A stretch of 64,000 nt of DNA from Virgibacillus_O sediminis (GCF_042643265.1 NZ_JBHRRZ010000017.1:62001-126000); one strand, 5' to 3'. Shown: positions 53,545-62,496, counted from the first letter of the stretch. The notes: a model not told the origin generated them from the letters alone. Numbers and translations: made by a program.

Positions 53545-53573
53545 TTTACGTTCTTGAGCGAATATGTTACTAT
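53545..53573 (+). promoter_or_regulatory. promoter of the HxlR gene
   Basis: TTTACG (53545-53550), 17-base spacer, TACTAT (53568-53573). A GTTACT...AGTAAC inverted repeat with a wide centre begins in the -10 box and could be an operator for autoregulation. Confidence 0.55.
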
Positions 53574-53658
53574 AGATGGACAGTTATAATAAGTAACTAC
53601 AGTTCAGTCAGTATAGATGTAAGCCGAATGGATACCATGTACAGAGTGAGGTGAAATC

Positions 53659-53994
53659 ATGGAAAAACTATGTCCCCGTTTTGAAAAAGCCATGGGCCTC
53701 TTAAGCACTCGCTGGGTCGGCCTTATTTTATTCGACCTGCTGAAAGGCACCAAGCGATTCTCCGAGATGGAGGCAGATCTTCCCATCAGCGGACGTTTGC
53801 TCTCCGACCGACTGAAAATGCTCGAGAAAGAAGGAATTGTGGAACGGACCATCTACTCCGAATTCCCTGTCCGTATAGAATATTCTCTTTCTGATAAAGG
53901 AAAGGCTCTGGAACCTGTCATCAGGGATATCCAGGATTGGGCCGAAACCCATATTACTCAGGAAGAAGTGCAAACAGACGAACAAAATGTATAA
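53659..53994 (+). CDS. HxlR family winged-helix regulator
   Basis: The 111-aa DUF24/HxlR protein with a single cysteine at position 5 (MEKLCPRFEKAMGLLSTRW), the position of the redox-sensing cysteine in B. subtilis YodB, CatR and HypR. The winged helix covers about 15-95 (KRFSEMEADLPISGRLLSDRL, LEKEGIVERTIY). It could sense quinones, diamide or aldehydes. No target gene is adjacent in the same direction, so its regulon is unknown. Confidence 0.88.
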   Translation: MEKLCPRFEKAMGLLSTRWVGLILFDLLKGTKRFSEMEADLPISGRLLSDRLKMLEKEGIVERTIYSEFPVRIEYSLSDKGKALEPVIRDIQDWAETHITQEEVQTDEQNV

Positions 53995-54042
53995 AGTACC
54001 CAGGAGGACTGTCATAACAGCCTCTTTTTTTATTCCTTTTTA

Positions 54043-54086
54043 AAAAGCCGGAAAGCTTGTAATCATAGAGCTTTCCGGCTTTTTTG
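54043..54086. terminator. bidirectional terminator between hxlR and the Ala symporter
   Basis: Stem AAAAGCCGGAAAGCT / AGCTTTCCGGCTTTT with T-runs on both strands. Confidence 0.93.
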
Positions 54087-54091
54087 TTCCT

Positions 54092-55516
54092 TTATTGCTT
54101 TTCATTGGATTGTTGTTCACGTCCCCAGTAGACAATTCCCTCCTGGTTCTCTAGAACATCACGGTAGAACACTGGATCCTTACCAGCCTTCCGTTGCCGG
54201 CGGTAGTCCTCCAATACCGGCTTGACAATCCGAAACAGCCTGGTAATTGCATACAGATTGATCAAGGCCATAATAGCCATCGTCAAATCGGCCAATGCCC
54301 AGACGAGGTCGAATGTAGCTATTGCTCCGAATACGACCATGAGAAGAACGGCAATCCGATAGATGAATAAACCGAGGCTGGACTCTCGGATATAGGCAAT
54401 ATTGCTTTCTCCGTAATAATAGTTTCCTAAGATAGAACTGTAAGCAAACAAGAAAATGGCAAAAGCGATAAAACCGCCGGCCCAGTCGCCGATATGGAAG
54501 TTAAAGGCGCTCTGTGTCAGCTGGATCCCGTCTACTTCACTGCCTGCATAGTTTCCCGCAGCAATAATAATAAAGGCCGTGGCACTGCAAATGAGTATGG
54601 TATCAAAGAATACACCCAATGCTTGGACAAACCCCTGCTTGACTGGATGTGTGACTTCAGCTGTTGCAGCAGCATTCGGCGCACTTCCCATTCCGGCTTC
54701 ATTGGAAAAGAGCCCTCGCTTGATCCCCATCATAATGGCAGCGCCAAAGCCGCCGCCTGCCACTTCTCTGATGCCGAATGCATTGGCAACAATCAGGGAA
54801 ACCATCGCCGGTACTTCCGTAATATTAATCAATAAAACAAATAAAGCAATACCAATATAAAGAATAGCGACGACCGGGACAATGATCTGCGTGACGTTCG
54901 CAATACTGTGTAATCCGCCGAATATAACCAATGCTGTCAGCACGACCAATATAGCTGCTATCAGGCCGGGTTCCACATCATACTGTCCGGCAAACGCCAA
55001 GCTGATCGTGTTGGACTGTACCGAATTAAAGACAAGTCCATAGGTGAATGTAATGGTTACAGCAAAGATGACCGCAAGCACTCGGTTGTTCAAGCCCTTC
55101 TCCATATAGTAGGCGGGCCCGCCGCGGTATTGATTTTTCTCCGGGACTTTATATACCTGTGCCAGTGTACTCTCCACAAATCCTGACGCAGCACCAAGCA
55201 GCGCAATCAGCCACATCCAGAAGACAGCGCCCGGCCCTCCAAGCGCCACCGCTGATGCTACACCTGCAAGGTTTCCGGTGCCTACTCTGGAAGCGGCACT
55301 GATGGCAAACGCCTGGAAGGAAGAGGTTCCTTTCTTTCCAGATGCCTGAACCATACGCTTGTCGAATACCACCCTAAGCATATCCGGGAGATTTCGGAAC
55401 TGGACAAAGCCTGTCCTGATCGTAAAATATAAACCTAAACCAATAAGCGCGACAATCAGTACTCCCGACCAAAGAAAATCATTGACAATGCCGATGACTG
55501 ATTCTAAGAAAGCCAT
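54092..55516 (-). CDS. alanine or glycine:Na+ symporter (AGCS family)
   Basis: The 474-aa permease has about ten helices with the family signatures GTSSFQAFAISAASRVGTGN and GGPGAVFWMWLIALLGAA, and KRGLFSNEAGMGSAPNAAA. It imports alanine or glycine with Na+. The frame opens at 55537 (GTG), but ATG 55516 lies about ten bases after AGAGGGGA and gives the usual start. The C-terminal tail is charged. Confidence 0.92.
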   Translation of the reverse strand: MAFLESVIGIVNDFLWSGVLIVALIGLGLYFTIRTGFVQFRNLPDMLRVVFDKRMVQASGKKGTSSFQAFAISAASRVGTGNLAGVASAVALGGPGAVFWMWLIALLGAASGFVESTLAQVYKVPEKNQYRGGPAYYMEKGLNNRVLAVIFAVTITFTYGLVFNSVQSNTISLAFAGQYDVEPGLIAAILVVLTALVIFGGLHSIANVTQIIVPVVAILYIGIALFVLLINITEVPAMVSLIVANAFGIREVAGGGFGAAIMMGIKRGLFSNEAGMGSAPNAAATAEVTHPVKQGFVQALGVFFDTILICSATAFIIIAAGNYAGSEVDGIQLTQSAFNFHIGDWAGGFIAFAIFLFAYSSILGNYYYGESNIAYIRESSLGLFIYRIAVLLMVVFGAIATFDLVWALADLTMAIMALINLYAITRLFRIVKPVLEDYRRQRKAGKDPVFYRDVLENQEGIVYWGREQQSNEKQ

Positions 55517-55648
55517 GATAATTATTTCCCCTCTCACGTTAGAACATTTTTTAACTTACCTTTACCCGGACAGCCCGGCTGCTAACCGTCCGTGCTCAAC
55601 AATGGCTGCCAGGGGAGGAGTTTCCCTTCCCGGGCAAAGCCTTCTCCC

Positions 55649-56167
55649 TTATGCTCTATCCCATGGAAAAGCCGTGCCGAATTCTTCCGCAAATTCCTTG
55701 GACTGCTTTCTGCGTTCCTTCCGCTGGTCCGCCCGGATGGGTGCATTGGCATGGAGTTTTTTCTCCATCTCCGTTTCAGGGTATACCTCCGGGACCTCCA
55801 CCAGCCTTCCGTCATCGTCCACCGCAACAAAGGTTAAAAAAGCCGTCGTGCATACTTTGCGTTCACCGGACAGGAGATCTTCCGTGACTGCTTTAACGAA
55901 CACCTCCATGGATGTTTGACGTGTCCATGTCACAAAGGCCTCCAGGCAAATCGAATGTCCGAGGTTCACTGGCGCCAGGAAGTCGACCGAATCCGTAGAG
56001 GCGGTGACAACTGGATTTCTGGCATGCCGGACCGCGGCTATTGCTGCTACATCATCGATATGCGCCATCAGCTTTCCTCCGAACAAGGTGCCGAAATTAT
56101 TCGTATCCGGCGGGAGTACATGGGATGTCTTTACTACAAATGATTCTCTGCATGGTTTACTTTTCAT
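55649..56167 (-). CDS. acyl-CoA thioesterase (hot-dog, YkhA type)
   Basis: The 172-aa single hot-dog-domain thioesterase has NNFGTLFGGKLMAHIDDVAA with the catalytic Asp, and SVDFLAPVNLGHSICLEAFV. YkhA-type enzymes hydrolyse medium- to long-chain acyl-CoA. The C-terminus has a basic helical tail (RADQRKERRKQSKEFAEEF) typical of this subfamily. GGAGG nine bases before the ATG. Confidence 0.92.
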   Translation of the reverse strand: MKSKPCRESFVVKTSHVLPPDTNNFGTLFGGKLMAHIDDVAAIAAVRHARNPVVTASTDSVDFLAPVNLGHSICLEAFVTWTRQTSMEVFVKAVTEDLLSGERKVCTTAFLTFVAVDDDGRLVEVPEVYPETEMEKKLHANAPIRADQRKERRKQSKEFAEEFGTAFPWDRA

Positions 56168-56199
56168 GTGTTTGTTCCTCCAAATTTCTTTCTGTCATC

Positions 56200-57639
56200 T
56201 TAAAGTACAGGGGAAAGCAGACGGGAGACAGACTCCTTGAACCTGATCCCCAGAGATCGCTTCTCGTACAGCTTCTTGGTCATCTGTGTGGACAGTCTGA
56301 TATCCTCTTCAAATGATTCCAGAAGACGCTCGGTAATGTTCTTATCATATAGAAAAGCATTCACCTCAAAGTTCAGCCGGAAGCTGCGTACATCAATGTT
56401 CGCCGTGCCGACGGAGGCTATTTTTCCATCCACTATAATCGTCTTCGCATGCAGGAAGCCATTCTGGTAGATATATATATCGGCTCCCGCCTTCAACAGA
56501 TCGCCAGTGTGCGATAAGGTGGCCCAATAGACAAATGGATGGTCAGGTTTATTGGGGATCATTATTTTCACATCCACCCCGGACAGCACCGCAATGCGGA
56601 GGGCATCCCTCAGACTCTCATCCGGTATGAAGTATGGGGTTTGGATATAGATATACTCCTTCGCGGAGAGAATCATCTTAATATAGCCATTCTTGATCTG
56701 TTCCCAATCTGAATCCGGGCCGCTGGAAACAATCTGAGCACCTACGTCTCCGCTTGGCGATGCATTATAGTAACGGTTCTCATAAAGAATGTCATGATGC
56801 GAGGCCTGGTTCCAGTCCAAAATGAATCGTGTCTGCATGTTTTCAACCGCATCTCCGGTCACGCGCAGATGGGTATCCCGCCAATAGCCAAACTTTTTAC
56901 TTTTACCCAGATATTCATCACCGATATTGAACCCGCCAATATAGCCGGTCTTCCCGTCAAGAATCGCCAACTTCCGGTGATTCCGGTAATTGATCTTCAA
57001 ATTGACATTGAACATGGACGGGAAAAAGGATTCCACCTCAACCCCAGCATTCTTCAACCGCTTTATGTATTTCCTTTTCAAGAGACGCGATCCCATATCA
57101 TCATACAGCAGCCGGACCTGTACACCTTCATTGGCTTTTTTGATCAACACTTCTGCAATACGGTTGCCGAGCGCATCATTACGGAGGATATAATACTGCA
57201 GGTGAATATGATCCTTCGCCCGCTGCAGGTCCTGGATGAGGGAAGAAAATTTCTTCTCGCCGTCCGTAAAAACCTCCACCGCATTATTCTGGGTGAAGAT
57301 GGCATCATCATTCCGCAAATGGAGATATAACAGGGATTTATACTCCTCGATTTCCGGATGCATGAACTTCAGTGTTCCATCTTCCAACGCACGCAGCTGT
57401 GCCTGTACAGCCGTTTTCACCCCTAGCTTGCTTTTCGTATCCCACGAGAAGATCTGGCGGTTGGAAATCGGCTTCCCGAATATCAGGTAGAGAATGAAAC
57501 CTGCTATGGGGATAAACATGAGCACCATCAGCCAAGCCCATGCAGACGTAGCATCTTTCCTTTCCAGAAAGACAATGGATGCGGCCAATCCGATATTAAG
57601 AAAAAAAGTAAGTCCTAACAACATCGTCATAATTTCCAT
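56200..57639 (-). CDS. cls: cardiolipin synthase
   Basis: Condenses two phosphatidylglycerols into cardiolipin and glycerol at the membrane. The 479-aa product has two N-terminal helices (about 4-22 and 33-55) and two phospholipase-D HKD motifs: NHRKLAILDGKTGYIGGFNI and HAKTIIVDGKIASVGTANID. Closest in layout to B. subtilis ClsA (YwnE). GAGGGGGG precedes the ATG. Confidence 0.94.
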   Translation of the reverse strand: MEIMTMLLGLTFFLNIGLAASIVFLERKDATSAWAWLMVLMFIPIAGFILYLIFGKPISNRQIFSWDTKSKLGVKTAVQAQLRALEDGTLKFMHPEIEEYKSLLYLHLRNDDAIFTQNNAVEVFTDGEKKFSSLIQDLQRAKDHIHLQYYILRNDALGNRIAEVLIKKANEGVQVRLLYDDMGSRLLKRKYIKRLKNAGVEVESFFPSMFNVNLKINYRNHRKLAILDGKTGYIGGFNIGDEYLGKSKKFGYWRDTHLRVTGDAVENMQTRFILDWNQASHHDILYENRYYNASPSGDVGAQIVSSGPDSDWEQIKNGYIKMILSAKEYIYIQTPYFIPDESLRDALRIAVLSGVDVKIMIPNKPDHPFVYWATLSHTGDLLKAGADIYIYQNGFLHAKTIIVDGKIASVGTANIDVRSFRLNFEVNAFLYDKNITERLLESFEEDIRLSTQMTKKLYEKRSLGIRFKESVSRLLSPVL

Positions 57640-57924
57640 ATGCTTCCCCCCTCTACTCCATCTCTCTCCCTAATCTTCCCCTATCTCTATTGATAATATA
57701 GCATAAAAAAGCTTTGCATCATTATATTACAGCTAGGCGGAGTATGGAACCTTACCCTCAATTCCTCTTTGGAAAACACCTGGCTAAAGCCGGAAGAACA
57801 GACCCCGGTCCTTCCCCTGACCCTGACGGAATGTTAAAGTTGATAATTTGGGCAAAACGCCCTCCCTTTCCACCCTCTCTCATCATTTACTGTAGTACAG
57901 CCTAATAATGCAGGAGATGATTAC

Positions 57925-59457
57925 ATGCGGCTACAGAAGTTTGTAGACCGGCTGCCGACCATGGATAAACTTAAGCCGGTAAGCCGGAATAAAGACGGAA
58001 CATATTACGAGGTAGAGATGAGAGAATTCCATCAGAAACTGCATCGGGATCTTCGGCCGACCAGATTATGGGGATATAACGGAGAATTCCCAGGCCCGAC
58101 CATTGAAGCAGAAGAAGGGGAGAAAGTCCAGGTAAAGTGGATAAACAACCTGCCAGACCGTCATCTGCTGCCAGTTGACCGCTCAATTCATGATGTAGCA
58201 CACCATCCGGAGGTAAGGACAGTCACCCACCTTCATGGCAGTGTAACAAGACCGGATAGTGACGGCTACCCGGAAGCATGGTTCACACGGGGATTCCGCC
58301 AGACCGGTCCTTTTTTTGAACGGGAAATCTATGAATATCCGAACAGACAGCGTCCCACGACCCTCTGGTACCACGACCATGCCATGGGCATCACGCGGCT
58401 AAACGTCTATGCCGGCCTGGCTGGCATGTATGTGATCAGGGGGAAGAAAGAAAAGGACATGAACCTTCCATCCGGCAACTACGAAATACCATTGATAATA
58501 ACAGACCGTTCTTTTGAGGAAGACGGCTCCCTTTCCTATCCACGGCAGCCGGATGATGCGGGAGATCATTTGCCTGACCCTTCCATTGTTCCTGCCTTTA
58601 ATGGGGATACCATTCTTGTAAATGGAAAAGTGTGGCCCTATCAGGAGGTGGAGCCGCGCAAATACCGCTTCCGGATCCTAAATGCATCCAATACACGGAC
58701 ATACAGGCTCTCGCTTGATTCCGGCCAGCCATTCTATCAAATCGGATCTGATGGGGGCTTCCTTCAAAAAACAGTAAAACAAGAGGTACTGTCGATCGCA
58801 CCTTCTGAAAGAATGGATGTTATCATCGACTTCACTGGATACAAGGACAGCCGCATCATCCTTCGAAATGACCTGGGGCCAGATGCCGACCCAGAGGATG
58901 AAACCGATGAAGTATTGGAGTGGAGGGTCAGCCTGCCGCTTTCCGGCAAGGATACCAGCAGAATCCCTGCGTACCTGTCCACCATTCCTTCCCTGAAGGA
59001 CCAGAACAATATCAAGACCATCCGGAACCTAAGCCTGTCTGGCGAGGAGGATAAATTCGGCAGGCCCCTACTCCTGCTGGACGGCAGGAAATGGGAAGAC
59101 CCGATCACAGAAAAGCCAGGACTTGGAGATACGGAGATATGGGCGATCAGAAACCTTACCAATTTCCCGCACCCCATCCACATTCACCTTATCCAGTTTC
59201 AAGTCCTCGACCGCCAGCCGTTCGACCTGGACCGATACAATGAGGATGGCACGCTCCAGTTCACAGGCCCGCCTGTGCCTCCCCAGCCTAATGAACGGGG
59301 ATGGAAAGACACCATTGCAGCCCCTTCCGGACAGATAACCCGCGTGATTGCCAAATTTGAACCATTTACCGGTGACTATGTCTGGCACTGCCATATACTG
59401 GAACATGAAGATCATGATATGATGCGCCCGTTCAGAGTAAGGAATCCAAAAGAATAA
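57925..59457 (+). CDS. cotA: CotA-type multicopper oxidase (spore coat laccase)
   Basis: The 510-aa three-cupredoxin-domain laccase has all copper motifs: HLHG (His102, His104), WYHDHAMG (His150, His152), HPIHIH in the third domain, and HCHILEHEDHDMM with Cys489 and His494 as type 1 ligands and Met499 axial. No signal peptide, as expected for a coat protein delivered from the mother cell. In B. subtilis CotA makes the brown spore pigment and protects against UV and peroxide; a vegetative bilirubin-oxidase-like role is possible. AGGAG start site. No clear sigma-K promoter was found in the 285-base gap before it. Confidence 0.93.
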   Translation: MRLQKFVDRLPTMDKLKPVSRNKDGTYYEVEMREFHQKLHRDLRPTRLWGYNGEFPGPTIEAEEGEKVQVKWINNLPDRHLLPVDRSIHDVAHHPEVRTVTHLHGSVTRPDSDGYPEAWFTRGFRQTGPFFEREIYEYPNRQRPTTLWYHDHAMGITRLNVYAGLAGMYVIRGKKEKDMNLPSGNYEIPLIITDRSFEEDGSLSYPRQPDDAGDHLPDPSIVPAFNGDTILVNGKVWPYQEVEPRKYRFRILNASNTRTYRLSLDSGQPFYQIGSDGGFLQKTVKQEVLSIAPSERMDVIIDFTGYKDSRIILRNDLGPDADPEDETDEVLEWRVSLPLSGKDTSRIPAYLSTIPSLKDQNNIKTIRNLSLSGEEDKFGRPLLLLDGRKWEDPITEKPGLGDTEIWAIRNLTNFPHPIHIHLIQFQVLDRQPFDLDRYNEDGTLQFTGPPVPPQPNERGWKDTIAAPSGQITRVIAKFEPFTGDYVWHCHILEHEDHDMMRPFRVRNPKE

Positions 59458-59461
59458 GTGA

Positions 59462-59496
59462 AAAAACGCCTGGCCACCTAGTGGTGAGGCGTTTTC
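59462..59496 (+). terminator. terminator after cotA
   Basis: Stem AAAACGCCT...CCAC / GTGG...AGGCGTTTT with a short T-run. Confidence 0.85.
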
Positions 59497-59535
59497 TAGA
59501 TCGTGCATGGCAATTATGCATCTCACATGGAGCGA

Positions 59536-59565
59536 GGTATTGCCGCCTTGATTGGCGGCAATACC
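59536..59565. other. 12-bp perfect hairpin between cotA and methionine gamma-lyase gene
   Basis: GGTATTGCCGCC and GGCGGCAATACC flank TTGATT. No T-run on either strand, so not a standard terminator. It lies about 150 bases past the methionine gamma-lyase stop. Confidence 0.6.
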
Positions 59566-59713
59566 AGCCTTTAATCCCTCCTGTTTTTAGCTTATTCAGC
59601 GGCTATCCAGTCTAGTTTCCTTCCCATGAACTTGATGCGGGCCACTATCAAGCATTCCAAGCATAAGCAGTAACATTTGTCTAGAGCAGCTTCCTTCCCT
59701 TCAAATGCCAAGC

Positions 59714-60898
59714 TCACAGCCGATTCAGCGCCTGCACTAGATCATCCCAGATATCTTCCCAATTCTCCAAGCCGACGGATAAGCGTAGCAGTGAATCGGT
59801 GATACCCATCTGTTTCCTTGCTGTTTCCGGCACCACGGCATGGGTCATGGTAGCCGGATGTTGAATCAATGATTCCGCATCGCCGAGACTGACGGCAATT
59901 TTGATAAACTGGAGGTTATTGAGAAACCGCTGGGCATCTGCCTTTGTCCCTTCGATCTCAAAAGAAACCAGTCCACCGCCCCGCTTCATCTGCCTTTTTG
60001 CAATATGGTGATCTTGATGCTCTTCATCCCCCGGATAATAGATTCGGCTCACTTTGGGATGGCCCTTCAGCTTCGCAAAGACTTTCTCTGCATTATCACA
60101 ATGGCGATCCATGCGAATCGGCAATGTTTTAAGGCCGCGCAACAGCAGCCAGGCATCAAATGGTGACATCATACCTCCCATATCCTTCCGTGTCGTCATC
60201 GCCATCTCATCAAGAAAATCCTTCTTGCCAGCCACCAGTCCTGCAACGACATCCCCATGGCCGCCGATATATTTGGTCGCACTGTGAACCACCACATCAC
60301 AGCCAAGCTCCAAGGGCCGCTGCAGATAGGGCGAGGAGAAGGTATTGTCCACGATGACAGGGATATTGAATTCTCCGGCCACCTCTGCCACCATCTGTAA
60401 ATCAATCAGCTTCATCGTCGGATTGACCGGTGTTTCCACATACACAGCCACCGTTTCGGGCCGAATCTGTGAACGGATCTCCTCCTTGGTATCCATTTCA
60501 GAAAAATCATGCTGGATATTATACTTTTCCTCGAGCATCGTCAGCAGGCCAAATGTGCAACCATACAGGCCGGAGGAACAAAGAATATGATCATTCGCCT
60601 TTGTCAATGAGACAAGCACCGCAGAGACCGCCGCCATGCCAGTGGCAAATGCCAGCCCCCGCTCCGCTTTTTCCAGTGCGGCAATACGCTCCTCCAATAC
60701 GGCAACCGTTGGATTTCCAAGCCTCGAATAGACAAATCCCTCCTCCTCTCCGGAAAAACGCCGTTCCCCCTGTTCTGCCGTATCAAAGGTATATGTCGAA
60801 GTCTGGAACAACGGGACCGAAAGACTGCCCAGCATTTCTTTGGAGTCATATCCTTCATGAATCACTTCTGTCTCGAACCTGTTCGTTTTATCTGCCAT
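59714..60898 (-). CDS. mgl: methionine gamma-lyase
   Basis: PLP enzyme that splits methionine into methanethiol, 2-oxobutyrate and ammonia. The 394-aa product belongs to the Cys/Met metabolism family: PLP lysine in HSATKYIGGHGD (Lys209), ETPVNPTMKLIDL and VSLGDAESLIQHPATMTH. The cysteine in LYGCTF (Cys114) matches the one that marks methionine gamma-lyases against cystathionine enzymes. ATG 60898 is seven bases after GGGGGG. A consensus CcpA site lies 68 bases upstream, suggesting carbon control. Cystathionine gamma-lyase is the alternative. Confidence 0.86.
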   Translation of the reverse strand: MADKTNRFETEVIHEGYDSKEMLGSLSVPLFQTSTYTFDTAEQGERRFSGEEEGFVYSRLGNPTVAVLEERIAALEKAERGLAFATGMAAVSAVLVSLTKANDHILCSSGLYGCTFGLLTMLEEKYNIQHDFSEMDTKEEIRSQIRPETVAVYVETPVNPTMKLIDLQMVAEVAGEFNIPVIVDNTFSSPYLQRPLELGCDVVVHSATKYIGGHGDVVAGLVAGKKDFLDEMAMTTRKDMGGMMSPFDAWLLLRGLKTLPIRMDRHCDNAEKVFAKLKGHPKVSRIYYPGDEEHQDHHIAKRQMKRGGGLVSFEIEGTKADAQRFLNNLQFIKIAVSLGDAESLIQHPATMTHAVVPETARKQMGITDSLLRLSVGLENWEDIWDDLVQALNRL

Positions 60899-60965
60899 CA
60901 CGGAACCCCCCGGGCTAGTTTTGAAAAACATATCTACTACTATTCTATTCTGGAAATCTGATTTT

Positions 60966-60979
60966 TGAAAGCGTTTTCT
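60966..60979. promoter_or_regulatory. consensus cre (CcpA) site
   Basis: TGAAAGCGTTTTCT matches TGWAARCGYTWNCW at every position. It lies between the divergent methionine gamma-lyase and rarD genes, 68 bases from the former and 157 from the latter. Confidence 0.72.
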
Positions 60980-61092
60980 ATAAATTATTCAATCTTGCCT
61001 ATTGCTTTTATTTATATTTGCTCCTAAACTTGTCTTATTTGCTCGTCGTACCATGAATCCACCTGTCTCAGCAGGCAGTAAAAAGAAAGCAG

Positions 61093-61115
61093 CTCCCTGC
61101 GCAGAGGGAGTTTTT
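61093..61115 (+). terminator. terminator-like hairpin just upstream of rarD
   Basis: CTCCCT / AGGGAG with a six-base loop and T5, ending 20 bases before the rarD start and before its ribosome site. No plus-strand gene ends here, so it may be a leader attenuator. Confidence 0.6.
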
Positions 61116-61135
61116 ACATAGAGAGGAGTCTTACC

Positions 61136-62056
61136 ATGAAAGACAACCAGGAAAAGCTTGGAATCCTGTATGCGACGGGAGCCTATTTCTTATGGGGCTT
61201 CCTGCCGATTTACTGGAAATTGGCAGATCACGTGCCTGCAGGCCAGGTCCTTGCCCACCGCATTATCTGGGCCTTCGTATTTATGGCTGCTGTGATCATG
61301 CTTACCGGAAAACGGCATACCATTCTCCAGGAGGCCAAGTCCATTATCCAACACAAAAGGCAGTTTTGGGGGATCACAGCCGCTTCCGTCCTTATCAGCC
61401 TCAACTGGCTCACATTCATTTGGGCAGTCAACAGCGACCATGTCATCCAGGCCAGTCTCGGTTATTATATCAATCCGCTGGTCAGCATCCTGCTTGGCGT
61501 CATCGTTTTGAAGGAACGCTTTACCGGCAGCCAGCTGCTTTCTTTCATCTTGGCAGCCGCGGGCGTTCTCTACCTCACCGTCAGTTACGGTGTATTCCCA
61601 TGGGTATCTCTGATTCTCGCGTTCACCTTTGCCTTTTATGGCCTGCTGAAAAAAATGGTCCGGGTAAGCACTATGGCGGGGCTGACCATCGAAACGCTGA
61701 TCGTCACACCGATCGCCCTTATCTATCTATCTCTCATCACGGACAATTCTTTTACCTGGGCAGAACCTTTATCAGCAACAAACCTTGTCCTAGTCGGTAG
61801 TGGAGCCGTCACCGCCATTCCCCTGCTGCTGTTTGCCAGTGGAGCCAAGCAGATTCCGCTAGCTATGGTGGGATTTTTGCAGTATATCGCACCGACACTC
61901 ATGCTGCTGTTAGGTGTATTCCTCTATCAAGAGCCATTTACCCAGGCACATCTCGTAGCCTTCCTCTTGATTTGGACTGCACTGATCATCTACATGGCGT
62001 CCACCTACAGAAGGAATCTTCGGACGAAAAGGTCCCAGAGTCCATTACCTAAATAA
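61136..62056 (+). CDS. rarD: EamA family permease RarD
   Basis: The 306-aa ten-helix DMT superfamily protein has the RarD signature GAYFLWGFLPIYWKL, LGYYINPLVSILLGVIVL and LQYIAPTLMLLLGVFLYQEP. RarD proteins are named for chloramphenicol sensitivity but the physiological substrate is unknown. GAGAGGAG ribosome site. A terminator-like hairpin precedes it. Confidence 0.92.
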   Translation: MKDNQEKLGILYATGAYFLWGFLPIYWKLADHVPAGQVLAHRIIWAFVFMAAVIMLTGKRHTILQEAKSIIQHKRQFWGITAASVLISLNWLTFIWAVNSDHVIQASLGYYINPLVSILLGVIVLKERFTGSQLLSFILAAAGVLYLTVSYGVFPWVSLILAFTFAFYGLLKKMVRVSTMAGLTIETLIVTPIALIYLSLITDNSFTWAEPLSATNLVLVGSGAVTAIPLLLFASGAKQIPLAMVGFLQYIAPTLMLLLGVFLYQEPFTQAHLVAFLLIWTALIIYMASTYRRNLRTKRSQSPLPK

Positions 62057-62113
62057 AAAGAGCGATCTTTTTATTGCTCCGATTCAGATGGGGGTCGCAC
62101 GAGTGAGGTATCT

Positions 62114-62225
62114 CGAACGTCCGGGCGATATTTTCACGCTCCTGCTGATTCCCCGTACGTCCGAGCGATATCTCCGCTCTCCTGCTGATTCCCCGAACGT
62201 CCGGGCGATATTTTCACGCGCCCCT
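62114..62225. repeat. GATA/GATT-core repeat array with ~42-bp unit (locus E)
   Basis: Almost three copies of a ~42-base unit made of two ~21-base halves (CGTCCGGGCGATATTTTCAC and GCTCCTGCTGATTCCCC), with paired exchanges such as CGGGCGATATTTTCAC for CGAGCGATATCTCCGC. Between rarD and the methionine riboswitch promoter. Confidence 0.75.
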
Positions 62226-62269
62226 CCCGCTAACTAAAGCATCATCTCACAATTAATTTTCTAAATCTA

Positions 62270-62299
62270 TTGACATGACTGTAAATTAAAGTCTATAAT
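62270..62299 (+). promoter_or_regulatory. sigma-A promoter of the SAM-riboswitch unit
   Basis: TTGACA (62270-62275), 18-base spacer, TATAAT (62294-62299); about 27 bases before the P1 stem of the riboswitch. Confidence 0.88.
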
Positions 62300-62325
62300 G
62301 TTTAGTAATTTAGTAAGATTAATAT

Positions 62326-62496
62326 CTCTTATCACGAGTGGTGGAGGGAATAGGCCCCGCGAAGCCCGGCAACCGTAAAGCGAGTGTACAACTTGCCTTT
62401 AAAGGTGCTACATCCTACAGATCCATATCCGATCTGGAAGATAAGAGGAGGACCGGTCGATAACCACAGCCCTCTTCTTAGGAAGAGGGCTTTTTT
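62326..62496 (+). ncRNA. SAM-I (S-box) riboswitch with terminator
   Basis: P1 stem CTCTTATC (62326-62333) with GATAAGAG (62440-62447), the conserved GAGTGGTGGAGGGAATAGGC and GAAGCCCGGCAACC core, then a terminator GCCCTCTTC / GAAGAGGGC with six T (62469-62496). The 3' side of P1 (TAAGAGG) can pair with the terminator's CCTCTT to make the antiterminator. With S-adenosylmethionine bound, transcription stops here. Confidence 0.96.
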
